In this document: positions 29,171-41,738 of the stretch, piece by piece
Layout: each line of letters starts with the position of its first letter
How positions within the stretch are numbered: the stretch's first letter is position 1
Origin: Parcubacteria group bacterium Gr01-1014_29
Lineage (GTDB): Bacteria; Patescibacteriota; Minisyncoccia; Ryanbacterales; 2-02-FULL-48-12
DNA: 43,580 nt
Assembly: GCA_007376195.1 (NCBI GenBank)
Contig: VMFT01000004.1
Coordinates: 1 to 43,580 of the forward strand
Direction of reading: 5' to 3'
Position numbers and translations under genes: made by a program
The notes under the pieces: generated by a model
Databases searched by the model: none
Told to the model about the DNA's origin: nothing
Seen by the model: the letters and a program-made list of their open reading frames with translations, nothing else

Positions 29171-29251
29171 ACGCGCGACCCACGGATGAAAGAACGCCGC
29201 AAATTCGGCCTCAAGAAAGCGCGAAGAGCCCCGCAGTGGAGTAAACGGTAA
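29171..29251 (+). pseudogene. Displaced 3' end of rpsI
   Basis: Encodes [18 protein letters not shown] then RAPQWSKR and TAA, the same 26 residues that end rpsI. The differences from rpsI (GCC/GCG, CGC/CGA, CGT/AGA, CCC/CCG, AGC/AGT, TAG/TAA and others) are all synonymous. It has no start codon. It is the leftover end of a second rpsI allele displaced by the toxin-antitoxin cassette. Confidence 0.9.
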
Positions 29252-29258
29252 TATTCGA

Positions 29259-29285
29259 TTAGCACTCTTGACATGAGAGTGCTAG
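29259..29285 (+). promoter_or_regulatory. CIRCE operator
   Basis: TTAGCACTC-N9-GAGTGCTAG, which differs from the CIRCE consensus only at the last base. HrcA, encoded directly downstream, should bind it and repress the heat-shock operon. The -35 box lies inside its 9-base spacer. Confidence 0.95.
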
Positions 29286-29296
29286 TTTTTTATAAT
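29268..29296 (+). promoter_or_regulatory. hrcA-grpE-dnaK promoter
   Basis: Perfect TTGACA (29268-29273), 17 bp, perfect TATAAT (29291-29296). The -35 is inside CIRCE. The hrcA ATG at 29303 begins 6 bases after the -10. Confidence 0.9.
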
Positions 29297-29302
29297 GGGG
29301 TT

Positions 29303-29971
29303 ATGATTCAACTTTCCGAACGAGAACAAGGTGTCTTAGAGGCTATTGTGCGCGATTATATTACAAGCGCGATTCCTGTTTCTTCCGAACGTGTTCGCAA
29401 AGTGAGTGATATTGATATAAGTTCTGCGACGTTTCGGGCAATTATGGGTGATTTAGAAGATACAGGGTATCTTACCCAGCCGTATACATCCGCCGGCAGA
29501 ATACCAACCCAGCGGGCATATCGGTACTTTGTAGACAACTGCATTAACAAAAACAATTCCCCCGATGAGGTATTTGTGCGGCTTTTCCAAGAACTTGGTG
29601 GATGGAATCTCTGCATGCGTAAAATTACCGCAAGAGCGCATGTATTTGCCGCGGTGCTTGATGACGACGAAGTGACGCATTTTGGAGCAAAGGAAATATT
29701 CAAGGAACCCGAATTTCTAAACGACCCCCTGCTTATGCGTTCGTTCGGCTCTCTGATAGATTCGCTTCATGACTTGCTATATGAATACCGCGAAGCAACC
29801 CGCGATACCTCGGAACCTCGCGCATTCATTGAACGAGAAAACCCCGTCCGCGCGGCGCGCCGTATGAGTATTGTAGCGTCTCCGCTTCGCGAAAAACGCG
29901 GTGTGGTTATTGTGCTGGGGCCTTCACGCATGAACTATGAAGTTGTTATTACTACGCTTCGATCATTATAA
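29303..29971 (+). CDS. hrcA: Heat-inducible repressor HrcA (short form)
   Basis: The 222-residue protein has the N-terminal winged helix (LSEREQGVLEAIVRDYITSA, PVSSERVR, SSATFRAIMGDLEDTGYL) and the motif QPYTSAGRIPTQRAYRYFVD. It represses via the CIRCE element directly upstream and needs chaperones for folding. The usual length is about 340 residues; the central insertion and part of the GAF-like domain are reduced. The ATG at 29273 lies inside CIRCE, so ATG 29303 is the start. Confidence 0.92.
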   Translation: MIQLSEREQGVLEAIVRDYITSAIPVSSERVRKVSDIDISSATFRAIMGDLEDTGYLTQPYTSAGRIPTQRAYRYFVDNCINKNNSPDEVFVRLFQELGGWNLCMRKITARAHVFAAVLDDDEVTHFGAKEIFKEPEFLNDPLLMRSFGSLIDSLHDLLYEYREATRDTSEPRAFIERENPVRAARRMSIVASPLREKRGVVIVLGPSRMNYEVVITTLRSL

Positions 29972-29988
29972 TAAATTTTATAGTACCT

Positions 29989-30546
29989 ATGGCAGAAGAA
30001 GAAACATATATTGATGATACCAGCGGGCATGGCATTGAAGAACCCGAAAACAATAGTTTAATTGAGAAAATAAGCGCGCTGAAGAAAGATCTTGCTCAAT
30101 GCCGCAAGGAGAAAGAGGAATATCTTTCCGGATGGCAGCGGTGTCAAGCAGATTCTATAAACTTTCGGCAGGAAGAAGAACGCAAGCGGAAAGATTATAT
30201 TCAGTTTGCGACGCAAGAAATTATTCAAAAACTTATACCCGTGCTTGATGCGTTTGAACACGCATTCAGTGGTAAAGATAAATCAGACCCTTATATACGC
30301 GGATTTGGACATATATATGCACAGTTGAGAACAATCCTTGAAGAGTATGGTCTCGAGTTAATCGAGGCAACGGGAAAACCGTTTGATGCGTCTTGCCATG
30401 AGGCTCTAGAAAACATACCGGTTGAAAATAAAAACGACGACGGTATAGTTATTGAGGAAGTGGAAAAAGGATATATATTGCATGGGAAAGTAATAAAGCC
30501 AAGCAAGGTAAAGGTGGGGGAATACAAAACAACGAATAACGAATGA
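29989..30546 (+). CDS. grpE: GrpE nucleotide exchange factor
   Basis: The 185-residue protein has an acidic start, a long coiled coil (SLIEKISALKKDLAQCRKEK…) and the C-terminal beta-wing (ATGKPFDASCHEALENIPVE, EEVEKGYILHGKVIKPSKVK). It releases ADP from DnaK. It lies 17 bases after hrcA, within the CIRCE-controlled operon. Confidence 0.95.
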   Translation: MAEEETYIDDTSGHGIEEPENNSLIEKISALKKDLAQCRKEKEEYLSGWQRCQADSINFRQEEERKRKDYIQFATQEIIQKLIPVLDAFEHAFSGKDKSDPYIRGFGHIYAQLRTILEEYGLELIEATGKPFDASCHEALENIPVENKNDDGIVIEEVEKGYILHGKVIKPSKVKVGEYKTTNNE

Positions 30547-30590
30547 GAAACGAATATACGAATTTTATTTAATAGTTAATTAACGCCTCT

Positions 30591-32516
30591 ATGTCAAAAA
30601 TTTTAGGAATTGATCTCGGTACTACCAATTCCGCTATGGCCCTAGTGCAAGCGGGGCAGCCCAAAATTATAGAAAACAAGGAAGGAAACCGTACGACTCC
30701 TTCTATGACAGCCATCTCAAAAACAAACGAGCGGCTGGTGGGCCTTCTCGCAAAACGCCAATCTATCACAAACCCAAAAAACACGATATTTTCCGCAAAA
30801 CGCCTGATCGGCCGCAAGTTCACGGATAAGGAAGTTGAAAAAGACAAAAAACTTCTGCCGTATGAAATTCGTGAAGCATCCGGCGGCGGCGTAGAAATCC
30901 GCATGGGAGACCCCTCGAGTGCCTCAGGGCAGGCAAAGTGGTATCGTCCGGAAGAAATCGCCGCGATGATCCTTCAAAAAATGAAGCACGACGCGGAAGA
31001 ACACTTGGGCGAAAAAATAACGGAGGCAATCATTACCGTACCCGCATATTTCGACGACTCCCAGCGCCAAGCAACGAAAAACGCGGGCGAGATCGCAGGG
31101 CTTACCGTAAAACGCATCATCAACGAACCGACCGCAGCTGCTTTGGCATACGGTTTTGATAAAAAGAAAAACGAAAAAATCGTCGTATACGACTTCGGCG
31201 GCGGCACGTTTGACGTCTCGGTGCTCGAAATCGGAGACGATACGATAGAAGTGAAAGCAACGGGGGGAGACACCCATCTGGGAGGCGATGACTTTGACCA
31301 AATCATAATTAATCATCTCGTTACGGAATTTAAGAAAGAATCCGGCATTGATATCTCCAAAGACCAGCTTGCGCTCCAACGCCTAAAAGAAGCCGCGGAA
31401 AAGGCAAAACACGAACTTTCCACCACGATGGAAACGGAAGTAAATACCCCATTTATTACATCGGGCCCGGACGGCCCCCAGCACTTGCTTATTAAGTTTA
31501 CACGCGCAAAATTGGAATCGTTGGTTGAGGAATATATTACGCGTTCTGTTGAAATAACAAAACAAGTTGTCAAAGATGCGAAATTTGAAATAAAAGATAT
31601 TGATGAAGTTATTCTGGTAGGCGGACAAACGCGTATGCCTGCCATTAACGCGGCTGTGAAAAATTTCTTCGGCAAAGAACCCAATAAATCAATCAATCCG
31701 GACGAAGTCGTCGCGGTGGGCGCTGCAATACAGGGCGGCATATTGCAGGGGGATGTAAAGGACGTCTTATTGCTTGATGTAACACCGCTTTCATTCGGCA
31801 TTGAAACGCTTGGTGGCGTGTTTACGCGGCTCATAGAAAAAAATACGACCATCCCGACATCCCGTAGTCAGATTTTTTCTACTGCGGCGGACAATCAAAC
31901 ATCCGTGGAAGTGCACGTGTTGCAAGGTGAACGCGAGTTCGCACATGATAATAAATCCCTGGGGCGTTTTATTCTAGATGGCATTCCTCCAGCTCCGCGC
32001 GGCATGCCGCAAGTAGAAGTATCGTTTGACATTGACGCAAATGGCATTCTCAATGTAAAAGCAAAAGATAAAGCAAGCAATAAAGAACAATCTATTCGTA
32101 TCGAAGCTTCTACCGGCCTTTCAAAAGAAGAAATTGAACGCATGAAACAAGATGCCGAAACGCACGCCCAAGAAGACAAAAAGCGTAAAGAAGTGATTGA
32201 AGTAAAAAACGCGGCTGACTCACTTATCTATACAGCGGAAAAATCACTTCGCGACGCAGGTGAAAAAATTCCGGAAGACATCCGTAAAGATGTAGAAACA
32301 AAAATCGAAGAGCTTAAAAAAGTAACAAGCGGAGACGATAAGCACGCATTAGAAAACGCATCGCGCGCGCTCTCGGATGCGCTTTCAAAAATGGGAGCTC
32401 ATATGGCCACAGAGCGCGGAACTACTACCGCGCCTCCGTCCGACCAAAAACAAGACGACACCCCCGTACAAGACGCGGAGTATAAAGACGCGCCTCCCAA
32501 TGATCATACCCAATAG
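30591..32516 (+). CDS. dnaK: DnaK (Hsp70 chaperone)
   Basis: The 641-residue protein has ATPase motifs [13 protein letters not shown] (5-17), [20 protein letters not shown] and [10 protein letters not shown], and the substrate-binding domain starting [19 protein letters not shown]. The C-terminal lid ends in a polar tail ([19 protein letters not shown]). It refolds proteins with DnaJ and GrpE and passes aggregates to ClpB. It lies between grpE and an integral membrane protein gene. Confidence 0.97.
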   Translation: MSKILGIDLGTTNSAMALVQAGQPKIIENKEGNRTTPSMTAISKTNERLVGLLAKRQSITNPKNTIFSAKRLIGRKFTDKEVEKDKKLLPYEIREASGGGVEIRMGDPSSASGQAKWYRPEEIAAMILQKMKHDAEEHLGEKITEAIITVPAYFDDSQRQATKNAGEIAGLTVKRIINEPTAAALAYGFDKKKNEKIVVYDFGGGTFDVSVLEIGDDTIEVKATGGDTHLGGDDFDQIIINHLVTEFKKESGIDISKDQLALQRLKEAAEKAKHELSTTMETEVNTPFITSGPDGPQHLLIKFTRAKLESLVEEYITRSVEITKQVVKDAKFEIKDIDEVILVGGQTRMPAINAAVKNFFGKEPNKSINPDEVVAVGAAIQGGILQGDVKDVLLLDVTPLSFGIETLGGVFTRLIEKNTTIPTSRSQIFSTAADNQTSVEVHVLQGEREFAHDNKSLGRFILDGIPPAPRGMPQVEVSFDIDANGILNVKAKDKASNKEQSIRIEASTGLSKEEIERMKQDAETHAQEDKKRKEVIEVKNAADSLIYTAEKSLRDAGEKIPEDIRKDVETKIEELKKVTSGDDKHALENASRALSDALSKMGAHMATERGTTTAPPSDQKQDDTPVQDAEYKDAPPNDHTQ

Positions 32517-32522
32517 GGTACC

Positions 32523-33290
32523 ATGCATATAAAATCAATCATTCTTGCGTTTCTTGCCTCGCTATCAGCGCTCATATTTTGGTTTTTCTACAAAGAAGCT
32601 GTCAGCCTCGGAACATTTCAAGCGGCCGCGGTCTATTATGCAATTTTGTTTGTAACCCTGTATGTAGTAACGATGGGGCTCCTTATGCTGTTTTCAAAAC
32701 GCACCATTGAATATGCTATTGCCGTTGCCGCCGGTGTAGCGCCGCTATGGTATTTTTTCGGCTTTTCCCTGCTTTCCACTCTTACCATTCTTATCTATGG
32801 CGCTCTTGCGTTCTATGCGCTCAGGCATGTGCGTGATGAACTAAAAAGCCGCATCAATTTTAATACCATCATCCTTTTGCGCCAAGGTGTTCCTCTGCTG
32901 TTAACAGCCCTTTCTCTTGCTTTTGCGGCAGCCTATTTTATCGAAACGAGTCGCGCGCCCGAACGTATTACAATCCGGGATATCATACCGCCATCGCTTG
33001 GTAATGCAATCATCAGCCGTGTAAATCCCAGTACATTTAACGCCACGCTTTCTGTTGATGAATATTATGAACTCATTCTTTCTCGAAGCGACCAATTGTT
33101 CGCCTCGTACCGCGCGATCATCCCTGTTACATTCGCTATTGGTTTTTTCTTGTTTCTCCGCACGGTGGCGTTTCCATACGGCTGGCTGATCCTGTGGATA
33201 TCCGCCGGCATGGTAAAAGCTCTTCGCCGCACCGGTATAGTACTACCCCTTGAGGAACAAACAAAAAAAGAGTGGCTTGAGTGGGCGTAG
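32523..33290 (+). CDS. Multi-pass membrane protein of unknown function
   Basis: The 255-residue protein has about six hydrophobic stretches: 5-23, 34-58, 66-84, 85-100, 117-140 and, near the end, 200-225 (VTFAIGFFLFLRTVAFPYGW…). A soluble loop (about 140-190, ERITIRDIIPPSLGNAIISR…SVDEYYELI) lies before the last membrane part. It is inserted between dnaK and dnaJ, 6 bases after dnaK, so it may be a heat-shock gene. No family recognised. Confidence 0.75.
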   Translation: MHIKSIILAFLASLSALIFWFFYKEAVSLGTFQAAAVYYAILFVTLYVVTMGLLMLFSKRTIEYAIAVAAGVAPLWYFFGFSLLSTLTILIYGALAFYALRHVRDELKSRINFNTIILLRQGVPLLLTALSLAFAAAYFIETSRAPERITIRDIIPPSLGNAIISRVNPSTFNATLSVDEYYELILSRSDQLFASYRAIIPVTFAIGFFLFLRTVAFPYGWLILWISAGMVKALRRTGIVLPLEEQTKKEWLEWA

Positions 33291-33336
33291 ACCATTTCAC
33301 TTGAAAATTATTATAAAACGTTTACTATAAAGTACT

Positions 33337-34401
33337 ATGAAAGACTATTATACTATCCTTGGCGTTCCCCATAACGCCTCGCAAGATGACATAAAAAAGG
33401 CATTTCATAAACTTGCGCATCAATATCATCCGGATAAATCAGGCGGCAGTGAGGAAAAGTTCAAAGAAGTAAACGAAGCATACCAAGTCCTGAGCGACGA
33501 AAAAAAGCGCACGCACTATGACCGGTATGGTTCGGGTAGCGTTGGCGGCGGATCCGGTGTTGAGTGGGACTTTTCGAACTCCGGCCAAGGATTTGAAGGC
33601 TTTGATATCGGCGACATATTCGGTGATATGTTCGGCTTCGGCGGGTCTCCTGCCGGATCACACGCCAACCGACAAACGCCGCGGGGACGCGATATCGCGA
33701 TGGACATTGAGTTGCCATTTAAAGAAGCGGCGTTTGGCGCACAACGCGCGGTATTGCTGCGTAAAACCGGCGCATGCACGTCTTGCAAAGGAAACGGAAG
33801 AGAGCCGGGAACAAAAACAAAACCATGCGTAAGTTGCAACGGCAGCGGATCCGTACACGAAACACATCGTTCGTTTTTTGGTACGTTTACAAAACTCCGC
33901 GCGTGCTCGGTATGCCGCGCAATGGGGGAAGTTCCTTTAGAGCCGTGCCGCGCATGCCGCGGTGAAGGAGTGCTTCAAGTATCCGAAGAGATTTCTATTA
34001 CAATACCACCCGGCTTACAAGACGGAGAAATGATTAAACTGGTAGGAAAGGGGGAGGCGACAGCAGGCGGGTATGCGGGCGACTTATACGTGAAAGTTCA
34101 CGTGCTCGGCGACAAACGATTTAATCGATCGGGGTATGATATTACAACTCCACTCGATGTTACCGTTACGGAAGCGCTTCTGGGCGCTGCAAAACAATTG
34201 GAAATACTTGATGGCTCAATTCATGTGCAAGTGCCGCCTTCAACACAATCAGGGTCTCTACTCCGTATTCGCGGCAAAGGAATACCGCGGCCGCGCGGAG
34301 GCAGGGGAGATTTATTGATACATATCGTCGTAAAACCGCCGCACAAGCTGTCAAAAAAAGCAAAACAACTCCTGGAAGAACTGCAGAAAGAAGGAATATA
34401 A
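33337..34401 (+). CDS. dnaJ: DnaJ (Hsp40 co-chaperone)
   Basis: The 354-residue class A DnaJ has the J domain with HPD (31-33), a Gly/Phe-rich region ([20 protein letters not shown]…), four zinc-finger repeats ([32 protein letters not shown], about 147-208) and the C-terminal substrate domains. It stimulates the DnaK ATPase. The gene has a TATAAA box 5 bases before its ATG, so it may have its own promoter besides operon transcription. Confidence 0.96.
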   Translation: MKDYYTILGVPHNASQDDIKKAFHKLAHQYHPDKSGGSEEKFKEVNEAYQVLSDEKKRTHYDRYGSGSVGGGSGVEWDFSNSGQGFEGFDIGDIFGDMFGFGGSPAGSHANRQTPRGRDIAMDIELPFKEAAFGAQRAVLLRKTGACTSCKGNGREPGTKTKPCVSCNGSGSVHETHRSFFGTFTKLRACSVCRAMGEVPLEPCRACRGEGVLQVSEEISITIPPGLQDGEMIKLVGKGEATAGGYAGDLYVKVHVLGDKRFNRSGYDITTPLDVTVTEALLGAAKQLEILDGSIHVQVPPSTQSGSLLRIRGKGIPRPRGGRGDLLIHIVVKPPHKLSKKAKQLLEELQKEGI

Positions 34402-34432
34402 TGTATGTTAAACACCCGGTGTTTAACATACA
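34402..34432. repeat. 31-bp palindrome after dnaJ
   Basis: TGTATGTTAAACACC-C-GGTGTTTAACATACA, perfect 15-bp arms with a one-base centre, directly after the dnaJ stop. It lacks a T run, so it may be an operator or a palindromic element rather than a terminator. Confidence 0.8.
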
Positions 34433-34451
34433 ACAGAGACGATAGTTTTCG

Positions 34452-34562
34452 CCGCCCATAGCTCCCTCCTTCACTCGCCTTTGGCGAGCTTCGGAAGGGC
34501 ACGCATCTCAATAACACGATGTTAGTCCTTCCGAAGCTAAGCGGATGCGTAGCGTAGGAGGA
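34452..34562. mobile_element. Palindromic insertion with a 13-bp direct repeat of tRNA-Lys
   Basis: CCGCCCATAGCTC (34452-34464) is an exact copy of the first 13 bases of tRNA-Lys at 34563. Between the copies are 98 bases with ends CCTCCT / AGGAGG(A) and inner arms AGCTTCGGAAGG (34487-34498) / CCTTCCGAAGCT (34527-34538). This fits insertion into the tRNA D arm with a 13-bp target duplication that left the downstream tRNA intact. Confidence 0.75.
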
Positions 34563-34638
34563 CCGCCCATAGCTCAATTGGTAGAGCAGCTCCCTTTTAA
34601 GGAGAAGGTTCCAGGTTCGATTCCTGGTGGGCGGACCA
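34563..34638 (+). tRNA. tRNA-Lys(TTT)
   Basis: Acceptor CCGCCCA/TGGGCGG, D arm GCTC-AATTGGTA-GAGC, anticodon arm GCTCC-CTTTTAA-GGAGA (anticodon TTT), T arm CCAGG-TTCGATT-CCTGG, discriminator A and an encoded CCA. It is the only tRNA in the window that encodes CCA. Confidence 0.95.
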
Positions 34639-34642
34639 ATTG

Positions 34643-35967
<1,325 letters not shown>

Positions 35968-35971
35968 AGAT

Positions 35972-36718
35972 ATGAATCTTTTTTCATTATTGTACCAATC
36001 AAGTCCGATGTTGATCGCGTTGAGCATTAGTATTTTAGTAATTAACATCGTGTTGGTGCTGCTGGTCATCGGTATCGGCTGGTTAGCGTGGCGCCATATC
36101 GGTAGTCTCCAAAAACAGGCCCGCACGGAGGAAGGTTCCGCCGAGGTGCGGGCGGAACACATTATAGCCGATGCCCAGAAAAAAGCCGCAGACGCCGTGC
36201 GTGAAGCGGCGGAAAAAGCTCGCTCCATACTCCAAAGCGCTCTGATAATTAAGGACGATACACTGCATACACTCACACAAGAAGTTACCGCAATTTCCGA
36301 ACAGCATCAACGATATCTCAAAGATGCCTCCCTAAAGTACGTGGAAACCTACGAGCATATGGCCGAAACCGCTCAAGAAGAATACTTGAACACGCTGCAT
36401 GCCGCCTCCCAGGGAATGGCAAAAGATGCCAAATATACACTCGGCATGTTTGAAACATATCTTAAAGACCAAACTGTCGGCTATACACAGGCAATGGAGA
36501 AAAAAATCGAACAGTTGCGCGAACAAACCAATGAATATGTTGACACATACAAAAAAGAGAAGCTGCAACGAGTTGATAAAGCAATATATGAGATAATTGT
36601 CTCAGTTTCAAAAAATGTAATTGGGCGGTCCATTAGCATAAAGGAGCACAATGAGCTTGTGTTGCGGGCGCTGGAAGAGGCAAAGAAAGAAAGTTTTTTC
36701 AGCCATCTTAACTTGTAA
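35972..36718 (+). CDS. atpF: ATP synthase b-like stalk subunit
   Basis: The 248-residue protein has one N-terminal membrane helix (about 12-40, LIALSISILVINIVLVLLVI) and a very long coiled coil rich in Ala, Glu and Lys (AQKKAADAVREAAEKARSIL…). It ends in AIYEIIVSVSKNVIGRSISI, comparable to the delta-binding end of subunit b. Usual b subunits are about 160 residues, so the stalk is extended by roughly 90. It starts 4 bases after the c-like gene. I use ATG 35972, just after that gene's stop. Confidence 0.75.
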   Translation: MNLFSLLYQSSPMLIALSISILVINIVLVLLVIGIGWLAWRHIGSLQKQARTEEGSAEVRAEHIIADAQKKAADAVREAAEKARSILQSALIIKDDTLHTLTQEVTAISEQHQRYLKDASLKYVETYEHMAETAQEEYLNTLHAASQGMAKDAKYTLGMFETYLKDQTVGYTQAMEKKIEQLREQTNEYVDTYKKEKLQRVDKAIYEIIVSVSKNVIGRSISIKEHNELVLRALEEAKKESFFSHLNL

Positions 36719-36725
36719 TGTCTTT

Positions 36726-37235
36726 ATGAGCACTCCGATACACACAACATCGTATGACGACATATGCCTAAACGTGCGGACAACTCACGAACGGAGCATG
36801 CTCTACAACGGAATCGAGGCGTTAACCGAAGCGCTATACAAAAAAAAAGCCGCATCTCTTGAGGAAATCATAGATACGCAACTGCCTTACGCCGTAGCAC
36901 GCCCTCTAAAAGGTACGCTTATGCGGCTTCCGTTATCCTCCCCAGATGCCGCCAAAGAATTTCTTGCGGGCCTTCATGACGCTTTGACGCAGTTGCAAAT
37001 ACTTTCGCTCGAAGTGGCATTTGAACCTACGGAAGAAACAATTGCTGTCTTGACGGTATGGATGCGCGAGCATATCGGCGCCGATGTCATTATGGACATT
37101 TCGATAGATCGCACGCTTTTAGGCGGTTCGCGTATATCGTTTGGGGGACGCTACAAAGAAATTAATCTCGCATCAATCATTGAATCTGCGCTTGGCGATC
37201 AACGGGAAATTATCAAACATATGCTGTATGAATGA
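36726..37235 (+). CDS. atpH: ATP synthase delta-like subunit
   Basis: The 169-residue protein has a helical N-terminal part and a C-terminal beta part ending IDRTLLGGSRISFGGRYKEI, which matches the delta/OSCP 'DPSLIGG…' ending. Its position between b and alpha supports the call. Delta clamps the top of F1 to the peripheral stalk. It is divergent overall. It overlaps the alpha gene by 8 bases. Confidence 0.75.
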   Translation: MSTPIHTTSYDDICLNVRTTHERSMLYNGIEALTEALYKKKAASLEEIIDTQLPYAVARPLKGTLMRLPLSSPDAAKEFLAGLHDALTQLQILSLEVAFEPTEETIAVLTVWMREHIGADVIMDISIDRTLLGGSRISFGGRYKEINLASIIESALGDQREIIKHMLYE

Positions 37236-38700
37236 AGAATTTGCGTCATATCTCAATGCGTCGGGAGAAGTAGGATATGTGCGCCGCGTGGTATCTTCAT
37301 TGCTTTACGTGGAAGGCTTGCCGTCTGTCCGTCCGTTTGAGCTGGTAATGTATGAAAATGGGGCGTTCGGGTATGTAAATTCATTCTCTGAAGAAGAAGT
37401 TGAAACGATTGGATTTTCCGAAACGCCTCTTACGTCGGGGATGCGAGTCGCGCGAACAAACAAGCTCCTTACCGTACCGGTTGGGGAAGAACTGCTTGGC
37501 GCCATGATAAATCCCTTGGGACAATACCTGCGCAAAGATAGTACGAAAGATACTCCTAAAATACAGCGCGCCGTCGACGTAGAACCGCTTCCCATCCGCG
37601 CCCGCGCCCGCGTCTCCCAGCCATGCCTTACTGGTATAACCATTGCCGACATTATGGTACCGTTGGGCAAAGGACAGCGCGCGTTGATTGTGGGTGATCA
37701 AAAAACCGGAAAAACTTCGTTTCTACTGCGTACGCTTACCACACAAATACGCCAGGGAGCAATCGGTATCTATGTTACTGTTGGAAAAAGTAAGCTTGTC
37801 ATAAAACAGATTGAAGAATATCTTAAAGAACAGGGTGTATTTGACCGCACGGTAGTAGTCGCGGCATACGCGGAAAACCCGGCCGGCATTATATTCCTTG
37901 CCCCGTATACCGGTATGACTATCGCGGAGTATTTTCGTGATGCCGGTACGGATGTCATTATTGTAATAGACGACCTCTCTATGCACGCAAAAATGCATCG
38001 CGAACTTGCTCTCTTGGGACGAAGAACTCCCGGACGTAACTCTTATCCGGGCGACATGTTTTTTCTCCATGCCAGGCTTATGGAACGCGCCGGAAACTTT
38101 CTCACCCCGCATGGTGAAAAATCCATAACATGCCTTCCGGTAATTGAAACCCCGCAAGGAGACATTACGGGCTATATTGCCACAAACTCCATATCTATGA
38201 CAGACGGTCATATATTTTTTGACTATAACTTGTTTGTATCAGGACAACGTCCCGCCATTAATCCATTTCTTTCCGTAACACGCGTAGGGCGCCAGATTCA
38301 ACCGCCTCTCACCAAGGAAATAAATCAGCTTCTTACGACGTTTCTTAGCTCCGCGCGCAAACTTGAAACCATAACAAGCTTCGGCGCGGAGCTCAATGAA
38401 CAGATTAAAGAGACACTGGTAAAACAACAGCAGATTTATGTATTCTTCAACCAGCTTGCACATGAAATACTCACACCCTATTTGCAAGTATATTTATTCG
38501 GGTTAGTTTGGAATAACACATGGAAAGAAACGGCGCTCGACACCGTTAATGGCATCCTACGCGCCATGGTAGCCAGGTATTCATCAGACACGACATTCCA
38601 AAAACAGGTGGACGCGCTTGTGAAAGCAAGCGATTCCCTTGATTCCCTTCTTCAAAAAACACGGGAATACCACCTGTTGTCAACAACCCCTAAAGCCTAA
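37228..38700 (+). CDS. atpA: F1-ATPase alpha subunit
   Basis: The 490-residue protein has the P-loop GDQKTGKT (156-163; typical alpha is GDRQTGKT), VIVIDDLSMHAKMHRELALL, RRTPGRNSYPGDMFFLHARL, SISMTDGHIFFD and SVTRVGRQ, which holds the arginine finger. Those features define a nucleotide-binding but noncatalytic alpha subunit. It diverges from usual alphas (SRVGRQIQ for SRVGGAAQ). It starts inside the delta gene and is followed by gamma. Confidence 0.93.
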   Translation: MNEEFASYLNASGEVGYVRRVVSSLLYVEGLPSVRPFELVMYENGAFGYVNSFSEEEVETIGFSETPLTSGMRVARTNKLLTVPVGEELLGAMINPLGQYLRKDSTKDTPKIQRAVDVEPLPIRARARVSQPCLTGITIADIMVPLGKGQRALIVGDQKTGKTSFLLRTLTTQIRQGAIGIYVTVGKSKLVIKQIEEYLKEQGVFDRTVVVAAYAENPAGIIFLAPYTGMTIAEYFRDAGTDVIIVIDDLSMHAKMHRELALLGRRTPGRNSYPGDMFFLHARLMERAGNFLTPHGEKSITCLPVIETPQGDITGYIATNSISMTDGHIFFDYNLFVSGQRPAINPFLSVTRVGRQIQPPLTKEINQLLTTFLSSARKLETITSFGAELNEQIKETLVKQQQIYVFFNQLAHEILTPYLQVYLFGLVWNNTWKETALDTVNGILRAMVARYSSDTTFQKQVDALVKASDSLDSLLQKTREYHLLSTTPKA

Positions 38701-38713
38701 TTTCACCTCACGT

Positions 38714-41287
<2,574 letters not shown>

Positions 41288-41738
41288 GTATCCCGTAAGA
41301 GGCGATTTTTGTTATATTTCTAAAAAAGATGTGGATAACTATATAAATAAATAAATAAGATGCCTAATAATTATATATTCAATTACGTACTAGTTTAGTT
41401 TATCCACACATACTTCAGTATTTAATATTCATTTATTTTATAATGATATACACACATAAAAACAATAACATGATTAAAACATAATAGTGGTTAAAAAACA
41501 TATATATTAGTTTATCAATGTATAGCAATGTCATATAATGCATATTTTTTGTATAACATAAGATTTCTTAATGTATTGTCATCTGTTCAATTTTTTAGTT
41601 TATATAATTATCTATTTCTTAGTCTCAATAATCGATAAAAATATATGTGCTCTATTTATCAAAATATCCTTATAGTACAAGCATTTATCTTCTATAATTT
41701 CTATATAAAGATAAATGCTTTTTTGCTGTCGCTTTCTT
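41288..41738. other. AT-rich noncoding region with two perfect DnaA boxes
   Basis: About 450 bases without a supported gene, far richer in A+T than its surroundings. TGTGGATAA (41330-41338) and TTATCCACA (41400-41408) are perfect DnaA-box consensus sites in inverted orientation, 61 bases apart. Near-matches such as TTTATCAA occur at 41511 and 41656. It may be a replication origin or a DnaA-controlled site. No dnaA or dnaN is in the window. Confidence 0.6.
41679..41724 (+). terminator. Terminator-like hairpin before the fibre gene
   Basis: AAGCATTTATCTT (41679-41691), a 16-base loop, AAGATAAATGCTT (41708-41720), then a T run. It ends 15 bases before the ATG at 41739, so it could end transcription from the AT-rich region. 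Confidence 0.65.

Noticed and set aside
29273-29302. Upstream start of hrcA
   Set aside because: It lies within the CIRCE element and before the -10 box, so it would not be transcribed from this promoter.
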